A stretch of DNA of 64,000 nt from Macrostomum hystrix. Taxonomy: Eukaryota > Platyhelminthes > Macrostomidae. Location: NCBI GenBank assembly GCA_950097015.1, contig CATNEN010000007.1, positions 4,764,001 through 4,828,000 of the forward strand, in the 5' to 3' direction. Positions 20,936 to 33,844 of this stretch are shown here, in pieces. Position 1 is the stretch's first letter, and each line of letters begins with the position of its first letter. The notes beneath the pieces were generated by a model. The model did not search any database, was not told where the DNA came from, and saw only the letters and a program-made list of their open reading frames with translations. The translations under genes and the position numbers were made by a program.

Positions 20936-23900
20936 ATGCCTAAGAAATCGTCAGCAGCAGCTTCGGCCGCAGCAGCAGCGGCAATTAAAGCTTCAAAGGC
21001 GCCTAGCGGTGGTGGCGTCGGCGCCCCCAATGGTGACGCAAAATTTATTGACAGCATCGATCCAGAGGATCCAGAATATCAGCGCCAGCTGATGCGCCCA
21101 GCCGAGATCAAGGAGGACTTGACCCTCATGGAGCATCGAAAGCGGGTCTCTCTGATTCTCAACTCGGAGGCATTCAGGCGGGAATTGGAGGAAATTGTCC
21201 AGAGCCAGATCCAGTCGGGCGGAGCCCAACCCGCGTCCCTGGACGCCCTGCGTCAGCTGAGCGACCTGCTGGTCCCGTCAGGCGCCGCCATCGCTGCTGG
21301 AGCCTCCGTGCTGCCTGTGAATGACCTTCGCGGCGGCGACGCTGCCGCCTACGGCCCAGAGGAGCGACTGCTGCGCTGCAAGCTGGCAGCAGTATACCGG
21401 CTGGTTGACCTGCACGGCTGGACTGAGGGAATCTACAATCATGTCACCGTAAGCGCTTCAATCTTGCTTTTGTTTTGTTTGACTCATTCTGTAGGTCAGT
21501 CTGACTCATTCTGTAGGTCAGTTTGACTCATTCTGTAGGTCAGTTTGTCTCATTCTGTAGGTCAGTCTGACTCATTCTGTAGGTCAGTTTGTCTCATTCT
21601 GTAGGTCAGTCTGACTCATTCTGTAGGTCAGTCTGACTCATTCTGTAGGTCAGTTTGTCTCATTCTGTAGGTCAGTCTGACTCATTCTGTAGGTCAGTTT
21701 GACTCATTCTGTAGGTCAGTTTGTCTCATTCTGTAGGTCAGTCTGACTCATTCTGTAGGTCAGTTTGACTCATTCTGTAGGTCAGTTTGTCTCATTCTGT
21801 AGGTCAGTCTGACTCATTCTGTAGATCAGTTTGTCTCATTCTGTAGGTCAGTCTGACTCATTCTGTAGGTCAGTTTGTCTCATTCTGTAGATCAGTCTGA
21901 CTCATTCTGTAGGTCAGTCTGACTCATTCTGTAGGTCAGTCTGACTCAGTCTGTAGGTCAGTTTGACTCATTCTGTAGGTCAGTTTGTCTCATTCTGTAG
22001 GTCAGTTTGACTCATTCTGTAGGTCAGTTTGTCTCATTCTGTAGGTCAGTTTGACTCATTCGGTAGGTCAGTTTGTCTCATTCTGTAGGTCAGTTTGACT
22101 CATCATGTAGGTCAGTTTGACTCATCATGTGGGTCAGTTTGACTCATCATGTAGGTCAGTTTGACTCATCATGTAGGTCAGTTTGACTCATCATGTAGGT
22201 CAGTTTGACTCATCATGTGGGTCAGTTTGACTCATCATGTAGGTCAGTTTGACTCACTCTGTAGGTCAGTTTGACTCATCATGTAGGTCAGTTTGACTCA
22301 CTCTGTAGGTCAGTTTGACTCATCATGTAGGTCAGTTTGACTCACTCTGTAGGTCAGTTTGACTCACTCTGTAGGTCAGTTTGACTCATCATGTAGGTCA
22401 GTTTGACTCACTCTGTAGGTCAGTTTGACTCACTCTGTAGGTCAGTTTGACTCACTCTGTAGGTCAGTTTGACTCATCATGTAGGTCAGTTTGACTCACT
22501 CTGTAGGTCAGTTTGACTCATCATGTAGGTCAGTTTGACTCACTCTGTAGGTCAGTTTGACTCATCATGTAGGTCAGTTTGACTCATCATGTAGGTCAGT
22601 TTGACTCACTCTGTAGGTCAGTTTGACTCACTCTGTAGGTCAGTTTGACTCATCATGTAGGTCAGTTTGACTCACTCTGTAGGTCAGTTTGACTCAGTCT
22701 GTAGGTCAGTTTGACTCATCATGTAGGTCAGTTTGACTCATCATGTAGGTCAGTTTGACTCATCATGTAGGTCAGTTTGACTCACTCCTTAGGTCAGTTT
22801 GACTCACTCTGTAGGTCAGTTTGACTCACTCTGTAGGTCAGTTTGACTCATCATGTAGGTCAGTTTGACTCACTCTGTAGGTCAGTTTGACTCACTCTGT
22901 AGGTCAGTTTGACTCACTCTGTAGGTCAGTTTGACTCACTCTGTAGGTCAGTTTGACTCATCATGTAGGTCAGTTTGACTCACTCTGTAGGTCAGTTTGA
23001 CTCATCATGTAGGTCAGTTTGACTCACTCTGTAGGTCAGTTTGACTCACTCTGTAGGTCAGTTTGACTCATCATGTAGGTCAGTTTGACTCATCATGTAG
23101 GTCAGTTTGACTCACTCTGTAGGTCAGTTTGACTCACTCTGTAGGTCAGTTTGACTCATCATGTAGGTCAGTTTGACTCACTCTGTAGGTCAGTTTGACT
23201 CACTCTGTAGGTCAGTTTGACTCACTCTGTAGGTCAGTTTGACTCATCATGTAGGTCAGTTTGACTCATCATGTAGGTCAGTTTGACTCACTCTGTAGGT
23301 CAGTTTGACTCACTCTGTAGGTCAGTTTGACTCATCATGTAGGTCAGTTTGACTCACTCTGTAGGTCAGTTTGACTCACTCTGTAGGTCTGTTTGACTCA
23401 CTCTGTAGGTCTGTTTGACTCACTCTGTAGGTCTGTAGGTCACCGTGTTTGTGTTTGCTTGTTATTCCAGATTTTACAATCGAAATATGGTTGGAAAATG
23501 TATCAGAGGTTGAGGGTCATGCTGTACATGCTATTGGCTATGTTGCATTAACTGCCAAATACCAGACATCACTGATAATGACTACTGTGTGCCCGCACCA
23601 GCCCCAAGCGAGTGTGTGAGCGTCTGCGTTGCACTGCTTCTATTTGTGTCTCTTTAACTGTGTGATAGTCACAGAGCTTTGCGGCCTGCTGTGCTGCAGT
23701 GTAAATAAATAGCTGCATTTGGAATTCATGTTTCTTGTTTTCAAATTCATCTTTCAAGATTCTTTTTCGCAAAATTTATTATGGTTATATTATCACAAAC
23801 GTTAAGCATTCTTCAAGCAAAGCTTCGCGTTTCTTGTACGTTTAAAACTCCGTAAATCATTCAGACATTTAACAAATTTAGAAATAATTTTCTGCTGCTG

Positions 23901-25922
23901 AACTAATCCATAAAGGATTTGGGATCAGCAGCTCAACTAATCCATAAAGGATTTGGGATCAGCTGCCCAACTAATCCATAAAGGATTTGGGATCAGCAGC
24001 TCAACTAATCCATAAAGGATTTGGGATCAGCTGCCCAAGTAATCCATAAAGGATTTGAGAGTTAGTAGTCCCAATAATTTCTTATTTATTGTGAGAGTAA
24101 CAGTTTCAATGGAAACTGTGAAGTGCGTGAGTTAGATTTCCCCACAAACGGCCCAATGACATCCCCAGGCCCGAGTGGAAGGCGGCAGTGAGCACTTTCT
24201 AATCAACCCGTTCGGCCTGGAGTACCGGGAGATCACCGCGGCCAGCCTAGTTAAGATTGACCTGGCAGGTGAAATTGTGGATCGCGGCTGCACGGTGTTC
24301 GGCGTGAACAAGGCCGGCTGGGTGCTGCACTCGGCCATTCACTCGGCCAGGCCTGACATTCGCGCCATTGTGCACACGCACACTAGCGAAGTCCTGGCCG
24401 TCGCCAACAGCCGCTGCGGCCTGCTGCCGCTGAGCCCGGAGTCTCTAGCCGTGATGGACGACATTGCCTATCACGAATTTCGCGGCATTGTGTCGGACGA
24501 GAATGAGCGCTCGGCCCTGATTGCGTCCATCGGCAAGCGGGCGAATATTCTGCTGCTGCGGCATCACGGAATGTGCGCCTGCGGCTCCACCCTGGAGGAG
24601 GCCTGGCGCCGGGCCGAACTGCTCATAAAGGCTGCCAGCATACAGCTGGAGAGCCTGCGTGCCGCCGGCGGCCCGGAGAATCTCTGGCTGCCGTCGGATG
24701 CCGCGGTGGCCGCTGGCAAGGCTTCGATTGCGCGCTCCCAGGGTCGCGACGGCTGGAGTTTCGGCCAGCTGGAGTTCGAGGCCGCTATGAGGGAGCTGGA
24801 CGCTGCCGGCTACAGGACCGGCTACGTCTACCGCGAGCCCCGGCTGCGGGCGCCCGCCGATAGGCCACGGCCGCAGCAGCAGCCGCCGACGCCGCCGCCT
24901 GAGGTCCTGGAGAAAGAGCAGGATGAGGCGCAGGAGAGTCCGGGTGAGATTCCAGGAGAGTCTCTTTGCCTTCGCATCCCCTGATTAGATGGTATTCGAT
25001 CCCATCTTCTTTACCTTCCCATCCCCTCAGACGTTCTTCAATCCCATCCCCTCAGACGGTCTTCAATCCCATTCCCTCAGGTGGTCTTCAATCCCATCCC
25101 CTCAGGTGGTCATCAATCCCATCCCCTCAGGTGGTCTTCAATCCCATCCCCTCAGATGGTCTTCAATCCCATCCCCTCAGATGGTCTTCAATCCCATCCC
25201 CTCAGATGGTCTTCATCTTTTCAATTCCATCCTTTGAATCTCTGGGGGGATCTTTCCAGTGCTTGCTTCACCTTCCACAGGTTCGTCCCACTCCTTGTCT
25301 CTAGGTGGTTCTCAAAAGCTACAGCGCACCACTAGTTTAGGCTCTTCTATCTCAGTCTCCTCACAGCAACTAGTTTGCCAGCCTCTATTCAGTTCAAACC
25401 GCTTTGTAAGAGAAGTCAGCGATAGTATATTTCACTGGGGAGAGATGGGAGATATTCACAGATAGAGCGGGATTTCTCTCTCTAGTGTTCCCATTACTCG
25501 ATTATCTCAGAGATGTTGCTGCATGGACCGGAGTTCAGATAAATGCTCTATTCGATTTGGGCCCACTAAATTATTTTCTAAGGCTTTGCTTATACATCGC
25601 GCTACAATACTGCTAGTTCAATATTAGTTATATTTTTCCCAGGCCAGGCTTGTTACGCAATCGTCCCTAATTGTACCTTGGCCTATCTAATGTTTTTTCA
25701 GTCGACGAATCAGCGAAGGACCTATCGGAACCTGAATCTGAAGCGGATGCTCAGCCAGAGCAGGAACCGGATGTTGCTGACAAACCTGTGGCGGGTATGT
25801 AATACAAATCTATACACTTTGGGATCCTGTTTATTGGGGAGGTAGGATTTGAGAACATCTTTTGCTGTTTTTTAATTTACAATATAAAATTATCCCTTTG
25901 TCTTGTAGCTCAGTCAGAGGTT

Positions 25923-25962
<40 letters not shown>

Positions 25963-25973
25963 CTGAAGCCTGA
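20936..25973 (+). CDS. Adducin-like protein (four exons)
   Basis: Exons 20936-21448, 24169-24943, 25702-25794 and 25909-25973, all GT..AG, phases 0, 1 and 1, give 481 residues. After an Ala/Lys-rich start, residues 35-170 match the adducin N-terminal region (MRPAEIKEDLTLMEHRKRV, GWTEGIYNHVT). Residues 172-340 are the class II aldolase-like head (EHFLINPFGL, HTHT at 240-243, RHHG at 302-305). Residues 370-395 (LEFEAAMRELDAAGYRTGY) match the end of the conserved adducin core. In animals adducin joins spectrin to actin at the cell cortex and has no known aldolase activity. The rest is short, acidic and ends in 12 Gln codons; the basic MARCKS-like tail of long adducins is absent, so this may be a short form. 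A polyadenylation signal AATAAA is at 26110. Exon joins are my prediction. Confidence 0.88.
21481..23445. repeat. 22-bp intronic minisatellite with AP-1-like and splice-like motifs
   Basis: About 89 copies of a 22-bp unit made of GTCAGTTTGACTCA followed by TTCTGTAG, TCATGTAG or CTCTGTAG. Early units alternate TGACTCA with TGTCTCA, while later ones are almost all TGACTCA, which is an AP-1 consensus. The unit junction reads TCTGTAG|GTCAGT, like a 3' splice site fused to a 5' splice site. Confidence 0.95.
23891..24068. repeat. 34-bp intronic tandem repeat
   Basis: Five copies of a 34-bp unit containing CTAATCCATAAAGGATTTGG, 100 bp before the 3' end of adducin intron 1. TCCATAAAGGA is a small inverted repeat within each unit. 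Confidence 0.9.
25015..25230. repeat. 25-bp tandem repeat in adducin intron 2
   Basis: About eight copies of a 25-bp unit (ATCCCATCCCCTCAG plus ATGGTCTTCA or GTGGTCTTCA). The CCCATCCCCTCAG part looks like a 3' splice site. It lies within the intron 24944-25701. Confidence 0.9.
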
Positions 25974-26173
25974 AATACCAGCAGTCAGAAATGGATGAAT
26001 TATTGATTTTCTATATGCTATTATTATTAACAAGGGCATGCCTAGAAATGGACACCTGTAAGTCTCGCTGCATGTCCTGTGGCGCTAATCTAGTTAGCTT
26101 TAAAAAACTAATAAAATACATTTTATACTTGTGTAAGTCATCCAACTATACTACTATCTATTATTACAAGTAG

Positions 26174-27949
26174 CGAGTTATATTTAGAATTTAAATTTAA
26201 TCTGAAACCAGTTCGGCGCGCACCTGTTTGTCAGTAGTTTGCGCGTGGCTTATCAAAGATGCGTCTGCTTTCGGAAATATTTTCGCACTAGAAAATTGTT
26301 GTGTATCTTGTCTTCAATAAGTTTCACTTTAAAGATTAGAAAGCTGCTGTTAGGCCAGAACTGCGAGCCCGGTCACCGCAATTTGCTGTTTTTTATCTCA
26401 ATTTTTCTAACTATTTAGCTGCCTAAAAATCCCGTCATCTTCCCTTGCTTTTCAAACATACATTTATACACTTTGTAATTATTTTTAGATATTTTTGCTT
26501 AGCACTATGAAATATGATAGCCACAGTAGACACTATCGATATTTTGCTGTTTTTTTCTAAAAGCTACAAAAAACTAGTTGAATTCAGAAAGATTTTTCTC
26601 TCCATTGCCAGTTTGTCAGACTTGCCCGCGTGTGCAGTTGCTGTTTTCCAGTTTTAGTCTCGAAATAAACAATTGCTACAGGTTTATTGTTTAATTGTAT
26701 TGCTTTAAATTCGGTAAAAGTGTTTAGTAGTTGGCTAGTTGACAAGCTTGATTCATTTCCGCTAAAATATTCGATATCTTATCTGCCGCCGGCTTTATAA
26801 TTATTTTTTGTACTTTTCTTAATTTTGCCTGGCCCGCATGTCTGTCCGATTTGGTCATTTTCAGTTTCCGTAATTCGTTTCATTTCGCAAATAATAGTTT
26901 TTTTCTGCATGCGTGCGCTAATCTGGCTACTGACCTAACACTGTATCAGTAGGACTGACAGCACATGCAATCTAAACTTTTCGTTGAATCGTGTGTTTCA
27001 CTGTATTAATTTCTAATTAAGCTTTAGACTTAACTAATTACAAGCTGAATTCCTTTACAAATCGGACAATCTTCAAATCGCTGTTTCGTTCATTGCAAAA
27101 GACAAAAAATCAACAAAAATTTCTGACCACAATTTCAACGCCTTGCAATAACCGTTCTGTTTGCTGCCACTGACTCGACTGTAAATAGATTATGCTTTAG
27201 ATCATCAATAGCTAATCTAACCTGCTATTTACATTATTCAGGCTTAGAAACCATTTTTCCTATTTACAATAGCCTGGAAGTGCTTCTTCAATAATTCAAT
27301 TTTAGCCAATATTTTATCATCTTCTCCATTGATGAACAAAGACGTTGTGTGGTCTTTGTTTGGCTGAGATATTTATAAATTTGTTTTTAATTTCCTAGTA
27401 GCTTATTTTTTTCTATTTTCTAGTGTTTATTCCGGCGCATAGCTTAGTGATTTATTAATTTTTTTAAGCCACATTTAATTCTTACAAAAAATGCTTATTA
27501 ATTCCTTAAATTTATATAGCTACTATTTTACTGATATCATTGGACCCACCATCAGCGATTGATTAGCTTTCTAATTATCCGTTCATGCCTTAGTAGGCCT
27601 TGCTTCTGGCTTGTTTTTTGCGAGGAACCAGCACTTATTCGTTACTTTTTGATCGTTACATTTTAAACTCTATCGATTTGCAACCTGGCTATTTAGCAAT
27701 GGCTGCTCATGTATGTTACTGATCCCACATATGTTTTCACCTCTGGCCGGCAACTGACGAAATTCTCGGATTTTCGGAGCAAAACAATACGAGTATTATT
27801 ATTATTAATCATTACTATTATATACAACTAACTAATAGTTATTGAAACTTTTAGCATACCTTACTTAGCCCAGCTAATTTGTGCTTGAAGAATTGCTGGC
27901 CGGTATTTCTAACAGGATTTCCGTGTTTTATTTTCCTTTTTAATATACG
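26174..27949. other. AT-rich intergenic DNA
   Basis: Follows the likely 3' end of adducin. No open frame of note, RNA gene or repeat array was seen. Confidence 0.5.
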
Positions 27950-28580
27950 AGTACGAAGCGTGAAATGTCATTAAAAACTGGGCTTCTGACAGCTGAAATG
28001 TCATGAGAAACTGGGCATCAGAAACTCGAAATGTCATGAGAAACTGGGCATCAGAAACTCGAAATGTCATGAGAAACTGGGCATCTGAGACACGAAATGT
28101 CATGAGAAACTGGGCATCAGAAATCCGAGATGTCACGAGAAACTGGCCATCAGAGACACGAAATGTCATGAGAAACTGGGCATCAGAAATCCGAGATGTC
28201 ACGAGAAACTGGCCATCAGAGACACGAAATGTCATGAGAAACTGGGCATTTGACACCCGAAATGTCATGAGAAACTGGGCATCAGAGACACGAAATGTCA
28301 TGAGAAACTGGGCATTTGACACCCGAAATGTCATGAGAAACTGGGCATCAGAGACACGAAATGTCATGAGAAACTGGGCATTTGACACCCGAAATGTCAT
28401 GAGAAACTGGGCATTTGACACCCGAAATGTCATGAGAAACTGGGCATCTGAGATACGAAATGTCATGAGAAACTGGGCATCAGAAACACGAAATGTCATG
28501 AGAAACTGGGCATCAGAAACACGAAATGTCATGATCGAAACTGGGCATCTGACACCCGAAATGTCAGGATAACTGACTGG
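27950..28580. repeat. 33-bp minisatellite
   Basis: About 18 copies of a 33-bp unit with the core ATGTCATGAGAAACTGGGCA. It is open on both strands because 33 is a multiple of three, giving a repeated NVMRNWASETR peptide. There is no start context, non-repeat domain or silent-change bias to support a gene. Confidence 0.9.
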
Positions 28581-31500
28581 AGCTCAGAAACCTGAAATGT
28601 AATGAAAGTGAAACATTGAACAAAACTTTCTGATAAAAGGACAAGGCCAGCACTGTGCAAGGCTGAAGAGCTTATTTCCTGCCGCTGAATTGTCATCCTC
28701 GTTGAGTTTGTTTAAAAGCGGAAAGTTGTACAGTAATTAGTGTCGCGTAAATGTCAAAGTATGCAGTATGGCGAGTGGGAAATAGGAGTTAAACTCCCCT
28801 TCGTGTGGCGTGTGTTGTGTGTGACGCAGCTCCGTGCCCTGGGCCCGCGAGAATGGGAAACTGCGAATAGGGGATTAGCGGACAGCTCAGCACGGCCCCC
28901 AACCCCACCCCAGTTCAGTTAATTGGCCGAGTGTGGAGGAGAGCTCCCCTCATTTCCGCAGTTATCCCAATCCTGGCATATTCATCTAAGGACGGTAGGA
29001 CTTCGTAGGACAAGTATAGATGTCTAAGCGTGAGATCCCATCTTTCCAAGCGTCCCATTGGTATATTGATTCCGCTTGTGAGACTAACTGTACAGTTCCT
29101 GGTGTCATGTACATGAGAGATCATCAGCTGACTCAGCCTTAATCATGTACATTGGGCTGGAAAGATCTCGGATTAGTTAGACTGTTAGTTAGCTTTGGAT
29201 TGCATAGTGGATGCAAAAAATTCACGTTATTCAGATTCAACGCTTTCTGAAGCGGCACACGAATATGTGTATGTAAAATGATTTAGGTTATGGCGGTAGG
29301 CCGGCTGTAGATGATGACTCACACTCATCTTGGTCTGTCTGATCGAAGTCTGTCTGGATCTGGTCTGTGGGGCAATGGGACGGCAGAAAAAAATCGATTG
29401 GATCTGAAGTTTTCCTGGTACTTGACCTTGAGTAGAAATGCATCAGTTTTACTGTACGAGTTATGAGTATGCCAATCGGGTCTGATCGTGAGCAAGGGCC
29501 TGTAATCTAAGTACTATAGTCATTGTCAAATAAAGAAATCAGCTGACAGTCGGCTGATAGGGTCACATGATCCGCCATGTTTTAGTGGTAGGAATAGGAT
29601 CAACCAACCCTTACTTGCGCACTCGTCCCCAGTATGGGAAGCTAGAGCACTGTGACTTGGCTCTAGTTCATTTATTTCATTCAGTTCGGATACGTGTGTG
29701 AGTACGCCCAGTTATGCTTATGCATGCCGCATGCCCTGACTGTTACCAGCCAGTCCACTCTGCAGTCCCTGCCCCTGGTGTTTGGTTTGCACGTGGACCA
29801 GGACAGGCAAGAGGAAAGCAAAATAGCATTCTTTGTGCACAGAAATAATAATAAGAATTGGTCTCGTGCGCTTTTGCTTTCGCCAGTCCCGTCCTGTCTG
29901 TATTTCGAAGGCCTTCGTGTGCAGGCACGGGCCAGTGGCGCTCTCCTATCCACTCCAAAGAGAAGACACCCCCTTTGCCCCTGGCTGCTTTCACACAGCG
30001 ATGAATTTGACATTATTGGAATAATAATTACAGACCTTTCGAGTGCATTCCTATACAAAACATTTTATAAGCGCTTATAAGGTCCGGCGTTGTTAGCTGG
30101 GTCTCGTGGAGAGCCCAAAAATTTTGCTGTCTGTCTCGTATCGGGTTTGGAGCGGGGGCTTGGGCTGACTCACATTGCTTACGGGTCACAGCCAGGCCAC
30201 AGCGAGGGGGCCGCTGATTCACGCTCCGCTCACTCACCAAGCACAAAGCGAAGCCTTTCCTGTTCTCTCTGTCCGCCTTGCTGTCTTCCTGCAGCCCGCA
30301 GCGGGTGCTAGGGGCAGATATTTGCGTTCTTTCCTCACCCGACCCAACCAAACCCGGCCGCCAACCCCCCCGAAACCACCGCGGATCGCGCGCCAGCAAT
30401 GGCCGGCCCGCCAGCCCGCCCCTCCGCCTCAGTGCCTTCGCTTCAAAAAGGGCTGCCGTGCCCCGGGAACCCCGGCAGGAGCCCAGCCCGCCGCCGACCA
30501 GCCACCACCACCCTAGCTCGGACCCACGTTCTGTATTTATTTGCCTCTAACGCGGCCAAGTCTTCTTCTAGAAGAAAAAAACTGGGCTTTCCTTTTCCTC
30601 CTTTCCTTTTTACTTGGGCAGTCTGTTGTGACCTTTCCTGTCCGTAGGCATACGCGGTAAGTTGCGCGAAACACACTTCGTCGGAGAGACAGGCAGACAA
30701 GACTTTGTATAGCCCACAATTTGCTACTGCGTCTGCTGTTAGAATTAAAAGTTCGTCAGTCTGCAATCGCAGTCGGCTTATAAAAATGTTGTTTAAATGT
30801 ACTCGGTACACAAACTGTCGGATCATCTCTGCCTATCAGTAGTGCATTTTTATTGAGACCAGCCCTCAGTCTGCTAACTACATATAAATGCATTATCTGG
30901 TATGCAGTGACTCAGATCCTTAGTCTGCGGAATTTTGCTTTTGCTCCAGCATCTATTGGTCCATTCACTAACAATACTAAACACTTTCCCAACAAAGTAT
31001 TTTATTTACTAAACGTTTCACACTTCTAGCCGTCTTAGATAAATACTATAATGCATGTGTATTCTATCTGCCTAGTTTACTGTTTGAATTCCAATATAAT
31101 TTCTAATAAAGTTCGCGGACCTGAAGAATGTAGATTCGTGGAGAGCCTCAAGAAAAGTAAAATAGTGATTCGGCAATTTTCTCGCTTTCAAGTTCCCAAC
31201 ATTTTACGATAGCAAAATTTTTGTAACGGCTGCTAGTATAGTAAGTGTGAATTATAGTATGAGTTCGGTTGTGATTATGACATTATACACTTAAAATGTG
31301 AAGCTTGCTTAAAATGTTGACAATTACAGTTTAATCGTTATTGTCTCTTTCGATTTTCCGTGCGCGTAACTCCCGAACGTTGCTCTTTTTAATAAGTTGA
31401 AATTAAGCTTAAGGACTTTATTTAGAAAAATGAAAAACTATTTGTTTGCGTTAGCTGCAACTGAGTTAGTCTGAGCACAATATTGGTTCCAGAGCAATCC

Positions 31501-31756
31501 ATTATACAGCAGTGCATGAACTGACCAATTGAAGCAATGAATTACATTTTGATAAAGCCATCTGAAGTCATCGTACCTATTAAATATTAGCCTGTAATAA
31601 ATCGACACCTTTGTCGTGCTATTAGCTAAATTGCACAGTCGTAAATTACGATGGATACAACCATACTACACTACTGTCGAAAGTAGGCACGACAGAATGA
31701 AGCAATGTACAAGCTCTGCACCCTGTATTTTTAGTTTGCCTAGGTAATATAGGCAA
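28581..31756. other. Intergenic DNA with a GC- and CpG-rich patch
   Basis: About 30080-30560 is clearly richer in G+C and CpG than its surroundings and has overlapping Pro/Arg/Ala-rich frames on both strands, none resembling a protein family. It could hold a promoter or an untranslated exon. The rest is AT-rich. Confidence 0.4.
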
Positions 31757-32517
31757 CCTTTTCCACTTCAAGTCTGTCACAAGTAACTTCAAATCTGCCG
31801 TAGATAGCAGAAAGGCATACATTCAGCTCGCAAGCCGAGCGCCAACTTAAGAGTCTATGGTTAAAGCTCAGATCAATTCTGTCAAAAGTAACTTCAAATC
31901 TGTCCACTGAACAGATCAAAGATTATAAATACCCAATTATAAATACAAGGGTATTTATAATCTTTGGTCACAAGTAAGTTCAAATCTGTCAGAGATATAT
32001 ATGTTGACAGCAACGCGAGTTCACAACCATTTTTTCTTGCCTTACCCACCATGCCCTATGCAAGAATATGCTTAATAGACAGGCAGCGCCTGGTTTAACA
32101 GCTACAACACTGGACGGGACTGGAAGAGACTGGCCATTGACCTCGGAATCAAAAGGACCACCGCAAACCTGATCCTAAAGCGCTATCTAGAGGAAAACCG
32201 GACAGAATACAGAGCAAGGGGAGGGGCTAGACACGTGAAAGTAAGTGAACAGATACTTCAAGCACTTCACCGGTATGTTGCTGAGAAGCCGACCATCATA
32301 TTGAGTGAAATGCGAGAGAGGCTGACTGTTGAATTTCCCGACGCACCCGCTGTTTCTATACTCAATGCCTGAGCAAGAAGCTAGACGGTACTCTGATAAC
32401 CTTAAAGGACGTCAGGCATGTGCACGCGGGCTGGAATGCGCCAGGCACCAAGGATGCGCGAGCGATGTAGATGCAATGGATGATGAATGAGGGTCATCTT
32501 CAAGAGCATCTGATATA

Positions 32518-33844
32518 CACTCAGCAACATTGAAAAGTTTCCACCCTAGCGCACGATGGGTCAACGTTTTGGTAGGTGGAGATATTTGTGGTTTGAGCCA
32601 TAGACAGATATAAAATCCGGATTCGAACGAAGCAAACGAACAGCAAAGAAAGTACGCGAGCATCTGGTGCCAACTGGCCCAGAACAGGGTCAGTAACGCG
32701 TACAGCAGCCACGTGCGTGCAGCAGAGCGCACACTCTCCGGGCATACCCACAACCAGGCGTCGCAGAAAATCTTGCGGTAGCTGTTGCCATGCAGTAGAC
32801 AGTGATTCGCGGTAGACAGTGATTCCGAAGTAGTCAGTCCTTCAGATGCAACACAGCGGCTGCGCGATGCGGTGGGGCGTTGTCGTCTTGGAGGACGCTG
32901 TTCCCCACGCCACCACATGAAGCATCAATGAAGGGCAGCAGCGTCTGTAGAAGGTTGGCTTGGCAAAAAAATTGGCAAATACGACTCGGCAGTCACAGTC
33001 GCATCCAGGAACACGAGCTCCGTCTTTGCGTGCATTGTGATGCCTGCCCACACGTGAATAGAAGCTGCAGCTCTCTGAGTTTTGCACGTGCTGCGGCAGC
33101 ATCTCCTGGCGTGGCTGGCGCCACACTCGAATGCGGCCGTCGGCACGGAACAATCGAAAGCGGCTCTCATCCGCGAAAATCACTCGCCGCCACTGCTGCT
33201 GCCTCCACTGGACCCTTTGCATTTCCCATTGTTGCCGGCTGGCCCCATGGGTTGGGGTCAGGCGTGGCCGTTTGCGCATCTTACGGGATCACAGCCCCAA
33301 CTCCCGCTATTGTCGTCGGATGGTTTGGGCGCTCAGAAATCCCCTCGCCTGCTTCTTTCAGCCCACATCAGCCGTAGCAGGGTGGCTGGCAATGTGGGGC
33401 TTCCCTTTGACATTCGCAGCGATCGCCGGTCCGCCCTCCTAGTTGTACTGCGCAAATTGAGCCGCCGGCCGCGCGTGGCTAGCGCCACGCTGCCAGTTTC
33501 TCTGCACTTGATCTGCAGTTTGCGGATTGCTGTGCGAGACCGCCCAATTTGGCGAGTAATAGCTCGGATGGACACCCCAGCGTCCAGCATGCCAACGGCG
33601 CGCGCTCGTTCCAGGTCGGTCATTTGGCGAACCATTCCGTTTGGTTGCGAACGTGGATCATAGACTCCTGTAGGCTGACTGCTACATGTGAATGTTTCCT
33701 TCGACTTGTCTGGCGTCTATGGCCCAAGTGCGTGTTGACGAAATCATCAATCGTCTATGGCACAAGTCTGGCGACAAAAACCGGTTTTGAAACTCTAAAT
33801 ATACAACTTGCGCGAGGGTGGAAACTTTTCAATGTTGCTGAGTG
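32518..33844 (-). mobile_element. Nested Tc1-like transposon
   Basis: 1327 bp, flanked on both sides by TA (32516-32517 and 33845-33846). Ends are inverted repeats beginning CACTCAGCAACATTGAAAAG, about 35 bp long. It sits inside the DDE domain of the outer transposase: removing it and one TA rejoins HLIY to VDECGF in frame, so the insertion point and target duplication are exact. Confidence 0.9.
32590..33635 (-). pseudogene. Broken Tc1 transposase of the nested element
   Basis: The N-terminus is MVRQMTDLERARAVGMLDAG with a paired-like HTH (RAITRQIGRSRTAIRKL). After a frameshift come QQWRRVIFADESRFRLF (first catalytic Asp), then in other frames VWAGITMHAKTELVFLDATV and QDDNAPPHRA (second Asp), then a stop. 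The usual SPDLNPIEH block with the third acidic residue is missing: the sequence goes almost directly to LPQDFLRRLVVGMP, the usual C-terminal block. Several frameshifts plus this deletion make it non-functional. Confidence 0.8.

Larger units (their letters stand above)
21449..24168 (+). other. Adducin intron 1 (2720 bp)
   Basis: Donor ACC|GTAAGC and acceptor ATCCCCAG|GCC, phase 0. Most of it is the 22-bp array, with a smaller 34-bp array near the 3' end. A minus-strand frame at 23569-23772 is not supported. Confidence 0.85.

Noticed and set aside
21481-23445. CRISPR array, because of regular repeats
   Set aside because: There are no unique spacers; the repeats are contiguous 22-bp units in a eukaryotic intron. 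The same applies to all other arrays here.
27909-28572. 189- and 207-codon frames in the 33-bp array
   Set aside because: Unit length divisible by three keeps both strands open. There is no domain, no non-repeat part and no selection signal.
29681-30826. Several overlapping frames of 60-128 codons in the GC-rich patch
   Set aside because: Open on both strands, low complexity, no family resemblance; GC content alone explains them.
32880-33663. Plus-strand frames of up to 193 codons within the nested Tc1 element
   Set aside because: Complement of the decayed transposase, with no independent domain.
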